Below are positions 10,404 to 19,505 of a stretch of DNA of 52,690 bases, piece by piece. The DNA is taken from contig BBZO01000026.1 in the NCBI GenBank assembly GCA_001304875.1, positions 1 to 52,690 of the forward strand, given 5' to 3'. Positions within the stretch are counted from its first letter, which is position 1. Every line of letters begins with the position of its first letter. Both the position numbers and the translations under genes were made by a program. This DNA comes from Clostridia bacterium UC5.1-2E3 (lineage in GTDB: Bacteria > Bacillota > Clostridia > Lachnospirales > Lachnospiraceae). A model generated the notes under the pieces. It saw nothing but the letters and a program-made list of their open reading frames with translations, was not told where the DNA came from and did not search any database.

Positions 10404-10449
10404 CCCCGGAATTTTCGGGCTCGCACAGCGCGGGTTCTTCCGGGGTTTT
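10404..10449 (+). terminator. Intrinsic terminator after MmgE/PrpD
   Basis: CCCCGGAA (10404-10411) pairs with TTCCGGGG (10438-10445) and is followed by TTTT. It lies between the converging prpD-type and araC-type genes. Confidence 0.8.
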
Positions 10450-10467
10450 CCTTTTGCAATTCTATAT

Positions 10468-11370
10468 TTAAAATCCATCCACCCCCGCCCCTTTCTTAAA
10501 ATTCTGCGGATTCTGCCCAAATTCTTTACAAAACGCTTTATAAAACGAAGAGTAATTTCCAAAACTGTATTTCTCCGACACGGTCTGTATATCCTGGCCG
10601 TCCGCGATGTCCTGCCGGGCCAGGAGCAGCTTCTTTTTCATGATGTAACGGTACACCGGAAGCCCCAGCTCCTCGCTGAAAATCTTGGACAGATGCGAGC
10701 GGCTGACGAAGAAGCAGCCGCACAAACTGTCGATATGGATGGGTTCATAGATGTGATCCTCGATGTATTTTAAAACCTTGAGCACGAGGGAGGAATCCTT
10801 GTTCAGAGCCTTTGCCGGCTCATAGTTGATGATGCCGTTGGTGGAAAACAGGGAGGACTGGGCCAGGTGCACCAGGAGCTCCGAGATGTAGGCGTTGGCC
10901 AGCAGATCGGAGCCGTAGCTCTGGGATTTGGAATTGATGAAAATGCGTTTCAGCAGATAGTTTATATGATGCATCAGATCGCCCGAGAGACGGATCTGCT
11001 GACTGATGATATAGGAGGTCTGAAAAATGTAGGAGAGCCTCGTGCGGTCGGAGGAGAGTGAGTCCACATATCCCAGACTCAGCCAGAGCACATACCGCTC
11101 GTAAGGAACGGATGCCGAATCGTCAATGAATGCCCAGTGTTTCTGGTTGGGGGAAATGAGCAGGATATCACCGCTTTCCAGTGTATACTTTCTCCCCTCT
11201 ATGTAGTAGGTCACGTTGCCGGATATGAGAAAATAGAACTCGTAGTAGTTGTGCTGGTTGGGGACTATTTTTCCCAGATTGTAATCCCGGTTGTAAAAGA
11301 TGTCGTAGTTTTTAAACTGCATGGGCATCTTATGATGATACGGTGTGGGCAGCGAATCGTCTCTCAGCAT
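10468..11370 (-). CDS. AraC family transcriptional regulator
   Basis: Intact 300-residue regulator. The N-terminal cupin-like sensor domain contains HNYYEFYFLISGNVTYYIEG and GDILLISPNQKH. The C-terminal double helix-turn-helix reads IDSLCGCFFVSRSHLSKIFSEE (split here: first helix IDSLCGCFFVSRSHLSKIF, then EELGLPVYRYIM) and YSFGNYSSFYKAFCKEFGQNP at positions about 220-295. The gene is divergent from the PP2C-like/tctCBA operon and is its likely regulator. It has a readable promoter at 11413-11441. Confidence 0.93.
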   Translation of the reverse strand: MLRDDSLPTPYHHKMPMQFKNYDIFYNRDYNLGKIVPNQHNYYEFYFLISGNVTYYIEGRKYTLESGDILLISPNQKHWAFIDDSASVPYERYVLWLSLGYVDSLSSDRTRLSYIFQTSYIISQQIRLSGDLMHHINYLLKRIFINSKSQSYGSDLLANAYISELLVHLAQSSLFSTNGIINYEPAKALNKDSSLVLKVLKYIEDHIYEPIHIDSLCGCFFVSRSHLSKIFSEELGLPVYRYIMKKKLLLARQDIADGQDIQTVSEKYSFGNYSSFYKAFCKEFGQNPQNFKKGAGVDGF

Positions 11371-11412
11371 GATAGTACCTCCGTACTCTGTTCTTGTTTA
11401 GCGGGTTTCATT

Positions 11413-11441
11413 ATTATATCACATGTCAAAATGAGTATAAA
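11413..11441 (-). promoter_or_regulatory. Extended -10 promoter for the araC-type gene
   Basis: On the minus strand TTTATA (11436-11441) is followed after 17 bases by TATAAT (11413-11418). The -10 is preceded by TGA, which makes it an extended -10. Confidence 0.55.
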
Positions 11442-11682
11442 GCAAAAAAGAATAAAAAAACGTGTAAATGGACAAATAAAACCTAAAAAATATACATTTT
11501 ACACAAAACTTACGCAAATTTTACGTGGAATAATGGAAAATAGTTTTATTAAAATTATCGAAATTCTGCCGTTCAATAAAAAGATAAAATGCAAAGTAAT
11601 GTAGATAAAAGTCACTAGCCGCAGAGGAGAAGATAGGATATTATGATATAAAACAGGAGTGGTCAGAGAGGAGGGATAGAAC
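11442..11682. other. AT-rich intergenic region between araC and the PP2C/tct operon
   Basis: About 240 bases, clearly richer in A+T than the flanking genes and without a convincing reading frame. TGGACA at 11469-11474 and TATACA at 11491-11496, 16 bases apart, form a possible plus-strand promoter. That would leave a leader of some 180 bases before the first gene. I see no clear hairpin or riboswitch. Confidence 0.4.
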
Positions 11683-12504
11683 ATAAAGGTCATAGAACAT
11701 TTTATAGAAGGGAAGATTTCCAGAGAGCTGTGTGAGGATGCGGAGTACATATCCGATGATTTTATCGCGGTCGTGGACGGTGTCACATCCAAATCAGACT
11801 TCCTTTATAAAGGGAAGACGACGGGCAGGATAGCCGCCGAAATCGTGGTGAATGTGCTGGCAGAGCTTTCGCCGGAAGCGGACGTGCAGGCGTTTGTAGG
11901 GAAAGTGAACCAGGCAATCGCAGCCTTTTACCGGGAGGTGCAGTTTCCCTATTCAAGGGAAGAAAAAGGGCTGCAGGCAGTCTGTGCTGTCTGGTCGAGG
12001 AACCGGCGGGAAATCTGGATGATCGGCGACTGCCAGGTTTCTGTGGATGGCGTGCTGTATATCAATCCGAAGCGCAGCGACGAGATTCTGGCGGATGTGC
12101 GCAGTCTGATTTTGTGCGCTGTCCGCGAACGGGATCCATCCGGTTTTTGCGGGGAAAAGCTTCAGCAGGAGGTTCGGGATCTCATTGAGCCGTGGATTTT
12201 AAAAGCGACAGTGTTCGCCAACAATGGGAACACGGAATATGGCTACTCCATTATAAACGGAGAGGAGATTCCCGAGTCGCTCATAAAGGTGATTCCGCTG
12301 GGAGCGGGCACACACGAGGTGATCCTGGCCAGCGACGGGTATCCGCGGGTGGAGCCGACGCTGGAACAGTCCGAGGCATGCCTAAGAAATGTGCTGGCAG
12401 AAGATCGGGCGTGCTGCAGGATCTACAAATCAACCAAAGGTGTAAACGGAGAAAACAAAAGTTATGATGACCGGACCTACATAAGATTTCTGGTCAGTGA
12501 ATAA
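11683..12504 (+). CDS. PP2C-like phosphatase-fold protein, possible ATA start
   Basis: About 273 residues. The pattern DDFIAVVDGVT near the N-terminus, WMIGDCQV in the middle and EVILASDGYP near residue 215 follow the PP2C motif order (metal-binding DG, GD, and SDG). I therefore call a PP2C-like fold, with moderate certainty that it is catalytic. The protein clearly extends upstream of GTG 11773, because KVIEHFIEGKISRELCEDAEYIS is in frame and protein-like (KVIEHFIEGK, then ISRELCEDAE). The frame is closed by TAG at 11677-11679. The only codon at the right distance from GAGGAGG (11669-11675) is ATA 11683, either a rare start or a misread ATG. Its stop overlaps the tctC ribosome binding site. 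Confidence 0.65.
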   Translation: MKVIEHFIEGKISRELCEDAEYISDDFIAVVDGVTSKSDFLYKGKTTGRIAAEIVVNVLAELSPEADVQAFVGKVNQAIAAFYREVQFPYSREEKGLQAVCAVWSRNRREIWMIGDCQVSVDGVLYINPKRSDEILADVRSLILCAVRERDPSGFCGEKLQQEVRDLIEPWILKATVFANNGNTEYGYSIINGEEIPESLIKVIPLGAGTHEVILASDGYPRVEPTLEQSEACLRNVLAEDRACCRIYKSTKGVNGENKSYDDRTYIRFLVSE

Positions 12505-12517
12505 GGAGGTTATTTTT

Positions 12518-13519
12518 ATGAAAAAGACAAAAGTTGCTGCTGTTTTGCTGGCTGCATCCATGACGGCCGGGCTGCTTGCTGGCTGCGGAGGTACAGAAAC
12601 CGCATCCTTTCCGGATCCGGAGAAGACCATCACCATGATCGTTCCTCAGGCCGCCGGAGGCGGAACGGATCTGCAGGCCAGACAGCTGGTGGAGGCCATG
12701 AAGAGTGTTTCCGGCAATAACAACATTATCGTGGAGAATGTCACTGGAGGCTCCACCGGAACGGGAACCAACCAGGTGATCGACGCGGAGCCGGATGGCT
12801 ATACGATTCTCATGTACGGAACTTACGTGATCTGCGGAACCATGACGGGCTACACGGAAGGCTTTAAGGAACTGGATTTCTTAAACGGACTTTCCATGGA
12901 ACCCTTCGTGCTGGCCGTGAACACAGATTCCCCCTACACTACCTTTGACGAGCTGGTGACGGCTGCCCAGGAAAATCCGGGGCAGATGACATTGGGAAAT
13001 GCCGGAGCCACCGCGACCACGGGCATCGTCGCCTATGGCCTCAACAACGCGCTGGAAACTCCGTTCAACGTGGTGTCCTTCAACGGCGGCGCGGAGCTGA
13101 TTCCCGCGGTGCTTGGCGGACACTGTGATGTGGGCGTGTTCTCCCAGTCGGAGGTAATCGCGAACATGGATGGCTTGAGACCTCTTATTTTCTTTGGTGA
13201 CGGACACTCTGTACTGGATCAGCTGGCGGATGTGCCGAACCTGGCGGATGCAGGATATGCGGATCTGACCGTACCCGGCGGCTGCTTCAGAGGAATCTGC
13301 GCGCCGAAGGGAACCCCGGACGAGGTGAAGACCTACCTGGCCGATGTCATCGAGAAGGCCTACAATTCTGACCTGTTCCAGGATTTCATGACGGAGCAGG
13401 GACTTTTGGGCGAATATTCCAGGCTGGAGGAGTTCGAGGCATACAATGAGCAGGCGGTCGAGGAGATCAAGCCGATCATCCAGGCCACCGGTCTTGCCAC
13501 CGGCGAGTACGCCGAGTAG
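12518..13519 (+). CDS. tctC: Tripartite tricarboxylate transporter substrate-binding lipoprotein (TctC/Bug)
   Basis: Intact 333-residue protein. MKKTKVAAVLLAAS begins a signal peptide ending in the lipobox GLLAGC. The mature part has the Bug-family pattern TITMIVPQAAGGGTDLQAR, ENVTGGSTGTG, a central GNAGATATT and PKGTPDEV near the C-terminus. It captures a small carboxylate outside the membrane and delivers it to TctAB. I chose ATG 12518, after AAGGAGG, over the upstream ATG at 12497 because the ribosome binding site and the Lys-rich signal peptide start fit. It is the first transporter gene of a tctC-tctB-tctA set. Confidence 0.93.
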   Translation: MKKTKVAAVLLAASMTAGLLAGCGGTETASFPDPEKTITMIVPQAAGGGTDLQARQLVEAMKSVSGNNNIIVENVTGGSTGTGTNQVIDAEPDGYTILMYGTYVICGTMTGYTEGFKELDFLNGLSMEPFVLAVNTDSPYTTFDELVTAAQENPGQMTLGNAGATATTGIVAYGLNNALETPFNVVSFNGGAELIPAVLGGHCDVGVFSQSEVIANMDGLRPLIFFGDGHSVLDQLADVPNLADAGYADLTVPGGCFRGICAPKGTPDEVKTYLADVIEKAYNSDLFQDFMTEQGLLGEYSRLEEFEAYNEQAVEEIKPIIQATGLATGEYAE

Positions 13520-13551
13520 GCCGCTTCTTATGGAAGGGGAGGAGTGAACCA

Positions 13552-14253
13552 ATGAAACTGAATGTAAAACCGATGCCTGCCGTGATGATGGTCCTGTCGG
13601 CCTTATATTTCTTCTATGTCCTCACCAGTGAAGATACGGTCCTCTCGGCGGATGCCGTGGGCGGAGATCCTGGCGGAAAGGTTCTCCCGATGGCCATGGC
13701 CGTCTTTATGTTTATAGGCTTTCTGTATCTGACGGTCAAAGAACGGCCGGAGAAAACGGAGGTGAACTCCGAGACCAGGCGTCTGTTTCTTCTCACGCTG
13801 ATTCTTTCGGTGGCTTATATTTTCCTTATACGTCCGGTGGGCTTTGTCATCACGTCCACGGTGCTGGTGTTCTGGCTGGAGTATATTTACACGACCATCG
13901 GCGAGGAAAGGAGCAGAAAGCAGCTGGCTGGAGGCATGGCAGGAACGCTGGGGATTACCGTTGCCTTTTATGTGGTGATGCGGATGATCACGAAGACACT
14001 CCTGCGCCTGGGCGGTTCGGGAGCACTGCCCGGAATCTTTGCGGTGACGACCTTTGAAGCCTGCATTTCCTTTGTATATGTGGCTGTTTTAAGCGTGGTG
14101 CTAAACAAAACGCTGTGCCGCAGGCTGGCTGGCAGGGGGCTTAAGCGTGTATCCTGCGCGGGGCTCCTGACGATGACGACCGTACTCTTTTTGTACGTCG
14201 TATTCAAACAGTTTTTTAACGTGAACCTGGCTCCTGGAATACTGAATATCTGA
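13552..14253 (+). CDS. tctB: Tripartite tricarboxylate transporter small subunit TctB
   Basis: Intact 233-residue membrane protein with four to six hydrophobic helices and the TctB position between tctC and tctA. The segment YIFLIRPVGFVITSTVLVFW is typical of the family. It is somewhat longer than the usual 150-170 residues, with extra C-terminal helices (VYVAVLSVVLNKT, LLTMTTVLFLYVVFKQFFN). ATG 13552 follows GGGGAGG. Confidence 0.85.
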   Translation: MKLNVKPMPAVMMVLSALYFFYVLTSEDTVLSADAVGGDPGGKVLPMAMAVFMFIGFLYLTVKERPEKTEVNSETRRLFLLTLILSVAYIFLIRPVGFVITSTVLVFWLEYIYTTIGEERSRKQLAGGMAGTLGITVAFYVVMRMITKTLLRLGGSGALPGIFAVTTFEACISFVYVAVLSVVLNKTLCRRLAGRGLKRVSCAGLLTMTTVLFLYVVFKQFFNVNLAPGILNI

Positions 14254-14269
14254 CGGAGGGGAGAAGATT

Positions 14270-15792
14270 ATGAGTGATTTTATTGCGGGCGTGGGAATGG
14301 TAGCCACGTATCCACGTTTCTCTGGTGTGCCTTCGGCTCCGTTCTGGGGATCATACTGGGGGCGCTGCCGGGACTGACGGCGACCATGGGGATTGCGCTG
14401 GTGATCCCCGTGTCCTACCAGCTTGACACGGCCACTGGAATCGGCATGCTGCTGGCGGTGTACTGCGGGGCGGTGTGCGGCGCATCCATTCCGGCGATTC
14501 TTCTGGGGATTCCGGGAAATCCCAATGCCATTGCCACCACGGAGGACGGTCAGCTGATGACGAAAAAGGGGCTGGCCGGGCAGGCTCTCGGCGGCGCCAT
14601 CATTGCGTCGGTGATCGGAGGACTGGGGTCGGAGATCTTTCTGATCTTTTTCAGTCCCCTGGTGGCGGAGATGACGCTGGCCTTCGGTCCGGCAGAAAAA
14701 TGCACGCTGGCCCTGGTGGGATTGGTGATCATCGCCGTGGTATCGGGAAACAACGTACTTAAGGGCCTTCTGATGGGTGCGCTGGGCTTTGTGCTGGCGT
14801 TTCTGGGGCCGGATCCCATGTCGGGGGCCCTGCGGATTCCTTTCGTGTCTGTGCTGGGAAAGACACCCTTTGCCGACGGCCTGGACATGACTTCTACGCT
14901 GATCGGGCTCTACGGCGTCAGCCAGGTGTTCGCGGAGATCGATAATTTCAGAAAGCCGCAGAACACCAACGTGTGCACGAATATTGGCAGGCCGTTCCCG
15001 CCGCTTAAGAAGCTTCTGTCCATGTGGAAGATTGTACTGTCATCGCTGGGGATCGGAACGCTGATCGGCGCGATTCCCGGAACGGGCGCATCTATCGCCG
15101 TGTTTATGAGCCGTAATGCGGCCACTGGTATCTGCAGCCGCAGCAAAGGAAAGCTGGATATGCCGGGAACCGGCTGCCTGGAAGGCGTCGTGGCCCCGGA
15201 GGTCGCCAACAATGCGGTCACCGGCGGCGCGCTGATTCCGGCTTTGAGTCTGGGAATCCCCGGAGATGCGGCGACAGCGGTTTTAATCGGCGCTCTGATG
15301 ATCAAGGGAGTTACGCCCGGGTTTGCCCTGTTTTCACAGAACATGCCGCTCGTGTACTCCATTTTCATCACGCTGCTTATTTCCAACATATTTATGGGTG
15401 TATTCCAGATGCTGGGGGTCAGATGGTATCCGAAGATTCTGCTGATTTCGCAGAGAGTGCTGATGCCGCTGATTCTGATTCTTTCCTTCCTGGGACCGTA
15501 CGCATTGGCCGGCTCGTCCATTTCCAAAGGCGTCTACTTTATCGGTACTGCGCTGATTATGGGACTTCTGGGATATTTTATGAAGAAGAACCAGTATCCC
15601 ATCGCGCCGGTGGTGCTGGGGCTGATTCTCGGGGAAATGTTCGAGGAGCAGTTCCGCCGGGCGGTCAAGCTGGGCGGAGGTACGCTGTCCCGGTTTTACA
15701 CCTCGCCGATCTGCTGGGTGTTCATTCTGCTGGTGGTCGTCATCATCGCATCCACGGTGATGAGAAACAGGAGAGAGGGGAAAAATGCTTAA
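14270..15792 (+). CDS. tctA: Tripartite tricarboxylate transporter large subunit TctA (frameshifted near the start)
   Basis: About 508 residues with the TctA signature regions: GALPGLTATMGIALVIPVSY (split: GALPGLTATMG, IALVIPVSY), SIPAILLGIPGNPNAIATT with TTEDGQLMTKKGLAGQALGG, and IGAIPGTGASIAVFMS. It is the main membrane channel of the TTT system. The start MSDFIAGVGMVAT at ATG 14270 goes out of frame near 14308, where one base is missing. The rest is uninterrupted. It overlaps the next gene by 8 bases. Confidence 0.9.
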
Positions 15793-16506
15793 TTTTATGT
15801 TTTTGGGAACAAACGGTTCCATGCAGGGAGATGAGGGAAACACCTCCCTGCTTTTTAAAGGGAGCCGGGGAACGGTGCTGGTTGACGCGTCCTGCGGCCT
15901 TGGCAGGGCCGTTGCGGCAGACGTGGACGCGGTGGTTCTGACCCATGAGCATATAGACCACGTCTACGGGCTGCCGTCGCTGATTCATCAGCTGTGGCTT
16001 TCTGGACGCCGCCGCGCGCTGGACATCTGCGTGCCGGCGGGGATGGAGGAATTTGTGCACCGGTTTCTGGAAGTTTTTCTCTGCAGGAGAAGAAAATATG
16101 TTTGATTTCCGGATACGCACCGGACGGCAGTTTTCAGTGGGCAGCATGGAGATCACACTTTTTTCTACGGAGCACACGGAAACCTCTGTGGGTCTGGTTG
16201 TCCGGGAGGGGGAGGATAGGGTGGTTTACACCTCGGATACCCGCCCGATCAGAGAAATCCTTCCCTGTATGGCGGGAGCAGGTGCTGATCCATGAGGCAT
16301 CCGGCTGTGAGGCAGAGGAGGAGATTCTCTGGAAAAAAGGACATTCAAACGGGGCTGACGCCGCCAGGCTTGCGGAGAGGCTGGGAGTGGGACGGCTGTA
16401 TCTGTGCCATCTTCCGGAGACGCAGGAATTGCGGAAGAAGGTTCTGGAGGAGGCGTCAGCCATATTTCCCAGTGCATGTATTCCACCGGTGGGAAAGCTG
16501 CTCTGA
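15785..16506 (+). CDS. Metallo-beta-lactamase-fold hydrolase (frameshifted)
   Basis: About 240 residues beginning MLNFMFLGTNGSMQGDEGNTS. The metal-binding motif THEHIDHVYGLP (HxHxDH) is near residue 58, and a later VVYTSDT, IHEASG and GHSNGADAARLAE complete an RNase Z/phosphodiesterase-like MBL layout. Indels near 16078 and 16270 break the frame. The second looks like one extra G. The start overlaps tctA by 8 bases, so it belongs to the transporter operon and may hydrolyse the imported compound or an ester of it. The substrate is unknown. Confidence 0.75.
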
Positions 16507-16533
16507 GGGATGGAATGACAGGAGGCGATGCAG

Positions 16534-17215
16534 ATGGAAGCTTTTGTTCGGGAGCAGGCAGTCTACGTGATCCGTCTGCTGGCGGCCATGGTCTGCGGGG
16601 GACTGATCGGGTATGAGAGACACAGCAGGAGAAAGACAGCCGGACTTCGCACACATGTGATTATTGCGCTGGCCTCCGCGTTGATGATGATTCTCTCAAA
16701 ATATGGATTTTTCGATGTGCTGGGCTCTTATGAGGATGTGAAGCTGGATCCCTCCAGAATGGCGTCGGGAATCGTCACCGCCATCGGGTTTATCGGCTCA
16801 GGCATCATTTTTTTCAGAAATAACAGCATCAAGGGCACGGCCACTTCCGCCGGTATATGGGCTACCGTGGGCGTGGGAATGGCAATGGGGAGCGGCATGT
16901 ACCTTCCGGCGCGTGACCACGGTTCTGGTGATTCTCTCGGAGGTGCTTCTGGGAAAACACGGATTTGCGAAAGGCTCCCTTAACGAGCGGGAGCTGGAGG
17001 TTCGCTATGTGATGGAAGAAGCGGCTGACGTTTATACAGATTTGAACCATCTGCTGGAGAAGCGGCAGTGCCGATTCGAGGAAATACAGTGGGAGGAGAC
17101 GGGGGACGGCTGCGTACTCTTTGCTCAGATGCGGGTCCCGGCAGGTTTCGAGGCGTCGGAATTTATCCGTGAGGCGCGTATGCTGCCGGGACTTACAAAG
17201 GTGTCGGTGCAGTAA
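16534..17215 (+). CDS. MgtC/SapB family membrane protein (frameshifted)
   Basis: About 226 residues. The N-terminal MgtC domain shows RLLAAMVCGGLIGYERHSRR, KTAGLRTHVIIALASALMM and GFIGSGIIFF, and the conserved GTATSAGIWATVGVGMA follows. A soluble C-terminal ACT-like part begins near LNERELEVRYVME. MgtC proteins affect growth at low magnesium and membrane ATPase activity. An indel near 16908 shifts the frame inside the last helix. I prefer ATG 16534 over ATG 16528 because AGGAGG (16520-16525) is 8 rather than 2 bases away. It lies 27 bases after the MBL gene. Confidence 0.85.
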
Positions 17216-17240
17216 GGCCTGCATCTGTATTATGAAGCCT

Positions 17241-18355
17241 TTATCCCCACACCTCCTCAGCAATCTCCTTCACCAGCGCCAGCTTGGCCCACTGGTCCTC
17301 CTCCGTGAGGCGGTTGCCGATCTCACAGGAGGCGAAGCCGCATTGCGGGCTTAAGTAAAGCCGGTCGAGGGGGACGTAGCGTGCGGCCTCGTGGATCCGG
17401 GCGATTACCTGCGCCTTGTCCTCGAGGACAGGAGATTTGGTGGTGATGAGGCCCAGAACCACCTTCTTGTCATCGGAGACGAAGCGGAGAGGTTCGAAGC
17501 CGCCGGAGCGCTCGTCGTCGAACTCCAGGTAAAAGGCGCTCACGTGTTCGCTGCTGAAAAGGTATTTGCCGATGGGCTCGTATCCGCCGGAGGAGGCCCA
17601 GGCGGAGTGATAGTTGCCGCGGCACACGTGGGTGGTGATGACCAGATCCTCCGGCGCGCCCGCTAACGCCAGATTGTTGAGGCGCAGATAGCGCTCTGCC
17701 TCCTCATCGACGGAGACATTTTCCTTCTGTCTCGCCTCCCAGTAGGTTTTATCGCAGAACATGCCCCAGGTGCAGTCGTCCAGCTGGAGATTCCGGCAGC
17801 CGGCTGCGTAGAGGTCAGCGATCACGGTGCGGTACGCTGCGGCGATATCCTGGATCAGCTCTTCCAGGTCCGGATAGAACCGGCGCGTATTTCTGGCGTT
17901 GTCCTCGCGGAACAGCTCGGCGAGAAGCTGGGCGGGGGCGGGGATGGTCTGTTTGGCCACCGTGTGTTCGTCCTCCAGCTGCTTTACAAATTTAAAATCT
18001 TCGACAAACGGGTGATGCCCGCCGCTTATTTTTCCGGTTATGGCGATGGAGCCGGGGGTTGTCTCCTCCCGTGGAAGAAATACCCGTGATCCAGTTCGAT
18101 TTCTTTGATTCCATTGAATCCCCACATAAAATCCAGATGCCAGTAGCTTCTGCGGAATTCCCCGTCGGTGATGACGTGGTATCCGGCTGCCTTCTGTTTT
18201 TCCACCAGCTCCCGGATGGCCTGATCCTCCGTCTTGCGAAGCTGGGCGGCTGTGATGGCGCCGGCCTTAAACTCCGCCCGCGCCTGTTTGATGGATTCCG
18301 GGCGGAGAAAGCTTCCCACATAGTCGTATCTGAATGGTGAATTTGTCCTGCTCAT
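17241..18355 (-). CDS. MetE-like (YxjG/YxjH type) cobalamin-independent methionine synthase family protein (frameshifted)
   Basis: About 371 residues, matching the short C-terminal-type MetE relatives (B. subtilis YxjG/YxjH, about 375) rather than full MetE (about 750). Visible motifs are YDYVGSFLRPESIKQAR, ITDGEFRR, LQLDDCTWG, the zinc-site segment THVCRGNYHS, and LSPQCGFAS, which supplies the last Cys. It probably transfers a methyl group to a thiol such as homocysteine, though the donor is not known. One frameshift lies near 18060. The start at 18355 has GGGAGG just upstream. It lies downstream of a LysR gene on the same strand. Confidence 0.87.
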
Positions 18356-18453
18356 AAGAGACCTCCCTGTGATGTTTTTTTCTGGAATGGAGTATAGCAC
18401 AGGAGGCCGGATATGTGTTAATACTGTTTTCTTATGGATCAATATAGAAAAAA

Positions 18454-19383
18454 CTATATCGTGTTCTGCGAAAGAGACTGGTAGCCGGCAATATAATTTT
18501 TCAGATGTTCGAGATAGCGTTCGCTGACGGGGGACAGAGGGCGGTCGGTGGGGGAGATATAGCCGATCTCCATGTGCTCATCGCTCTCAAGCGGGATGGA
18601 GACGATGTCTGTTCCGTTTAAATCACTGCTTAAAATGCCCGATGAGATCGTGTAGCCGTCGAGGCCGATCAGCAGGTTAAAGAGTGTCGCCCGGTCCGTG
18701 ACGATGATGCTTTTGGGGCTGTCCTCCGTGCTGTGCAGCTCCTCGGAGTAGTAGAAGGAATTTTTGATTCCCTGTTCGTAGGTGAGACGCGGGAAGGCTC
18801 TTAAGTCTTCAAGGGTGACGCTTTGTCTGGCGGCAAGCGGATTGCGGCGGCTGACGAACACATGCGGCGCGGCCGTAAAGAGCGGGAAAAATTCCAGATC
18901 CGCGCTGTGGACAATCCGCAGGATGACCTGGCGGTTGAAATTGCTTAAAAACAGGACGCCTAGTTCGCTCTTTGAGGTGCGCACGTCCTCGATGATATCG
19001 TGGGTTCTGGATTCACGCAGGGTAAACTCGTAGCGGTCCTCCCCGTATTCCCGGACGAGGGCGACGAAGGCGTTGACGACAAAGGCATAGTGCTGGGCGG
19101 ATATGGAAAAGACGCGGCGGATGTCCCGTCTGTGTTTGTAGCGCTGCTCCAGAAGCTCCGACTGCTCGATCACCTGACGCGCGTAGGAGAGAAATTCCGT
19201 GCCCTCGTCGGAGAGAAAGATTCCGCGGCTGTTCCGGAAGAAAATGGTGATTCCCAGTTCCTTTTCCAGGTCGGAGACGGATTTTGAGAGCGTCGGCTGC
19301 GTGATGAGAAGCCGCTGGGCGGCGGAGCTGATGGAGCCGCACTCTGCGATGGAGATAATATATTTTAGCTGCTGTAATGTCAT
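18454..19383 (-). CDS. LysR family transcriptional regulator
   Basis: Intact, about 309 residues. MTLQQLKYIISIAECGSISS, then AAQRLLITQPTLSKSVSDLE form the DNA-binding domain, and the C-terminal effector domain follows (LGVLFLSNFNR, VSRRNPLAARQSVTL). I start at 19383 (MTLQQL), which has GAGGTG about 10 bases upstream. Starting at 19425 would add a tail outside the conserved fold. It is 98 bases upstream of the MetE-like gene on the same strand, so control of sulfur amino-acid metabolism is plausible but inferred. Confidence 0.9.
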   Translation of the reverse strand: MTLQQLKYIISIAECGSISSAAQRLLITQPTLSKSVSDLEKELGITIFFRNSRGIFLSDEGTEFLSYARQVIEQSELLEQRYKHRRDIRRVFSISAQHYAFVVNAFVALVREYGEDRYEFTLRESRTHDIIEDVRTSKSELGVLFLSNFNRQVILRIVHSADLEFFPLFTAAPHVFVSRRNPLAARQSVTLEDLRAFPRLTYEQGIKNSFYYSEELHSTEDSPKSIIVTDRATLFNLLIGLDGYTISSGILSSDLNGTDIVSIPLESDEHMEIGYISPTDRPLSPVSERYLEHLKNYIAGYQSLSQNTI

Positions 19384-19431
19384 GGGGAAGGCACCTCGCT
19401 GTTTTGTTATGGTTGGACGGCGCATATTAAA

Positions 19432-19476
19432 AACCCCGGCAGAGGACGGCGAATGTCCCCTCTGCCGGAGCTTTTT
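19432..19476 (-). terminator. Bidirectional terminator downstream of uxaC
   Basis: A perfect 10-bp stem, CCGGCAGAGG (19436-19445) with CCTCTGCCGG (19459-19468), is flanked on the plus strand by TTTTTT. On the minus strand it is followed by GGTTTTT. It ends the LacI-uxaC transcript before the LysR gene. Confidence 0.88.
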
Positions 19477-19505
19477 TATGTCCGTATGTTTTTACGGATC
19501 AGATT

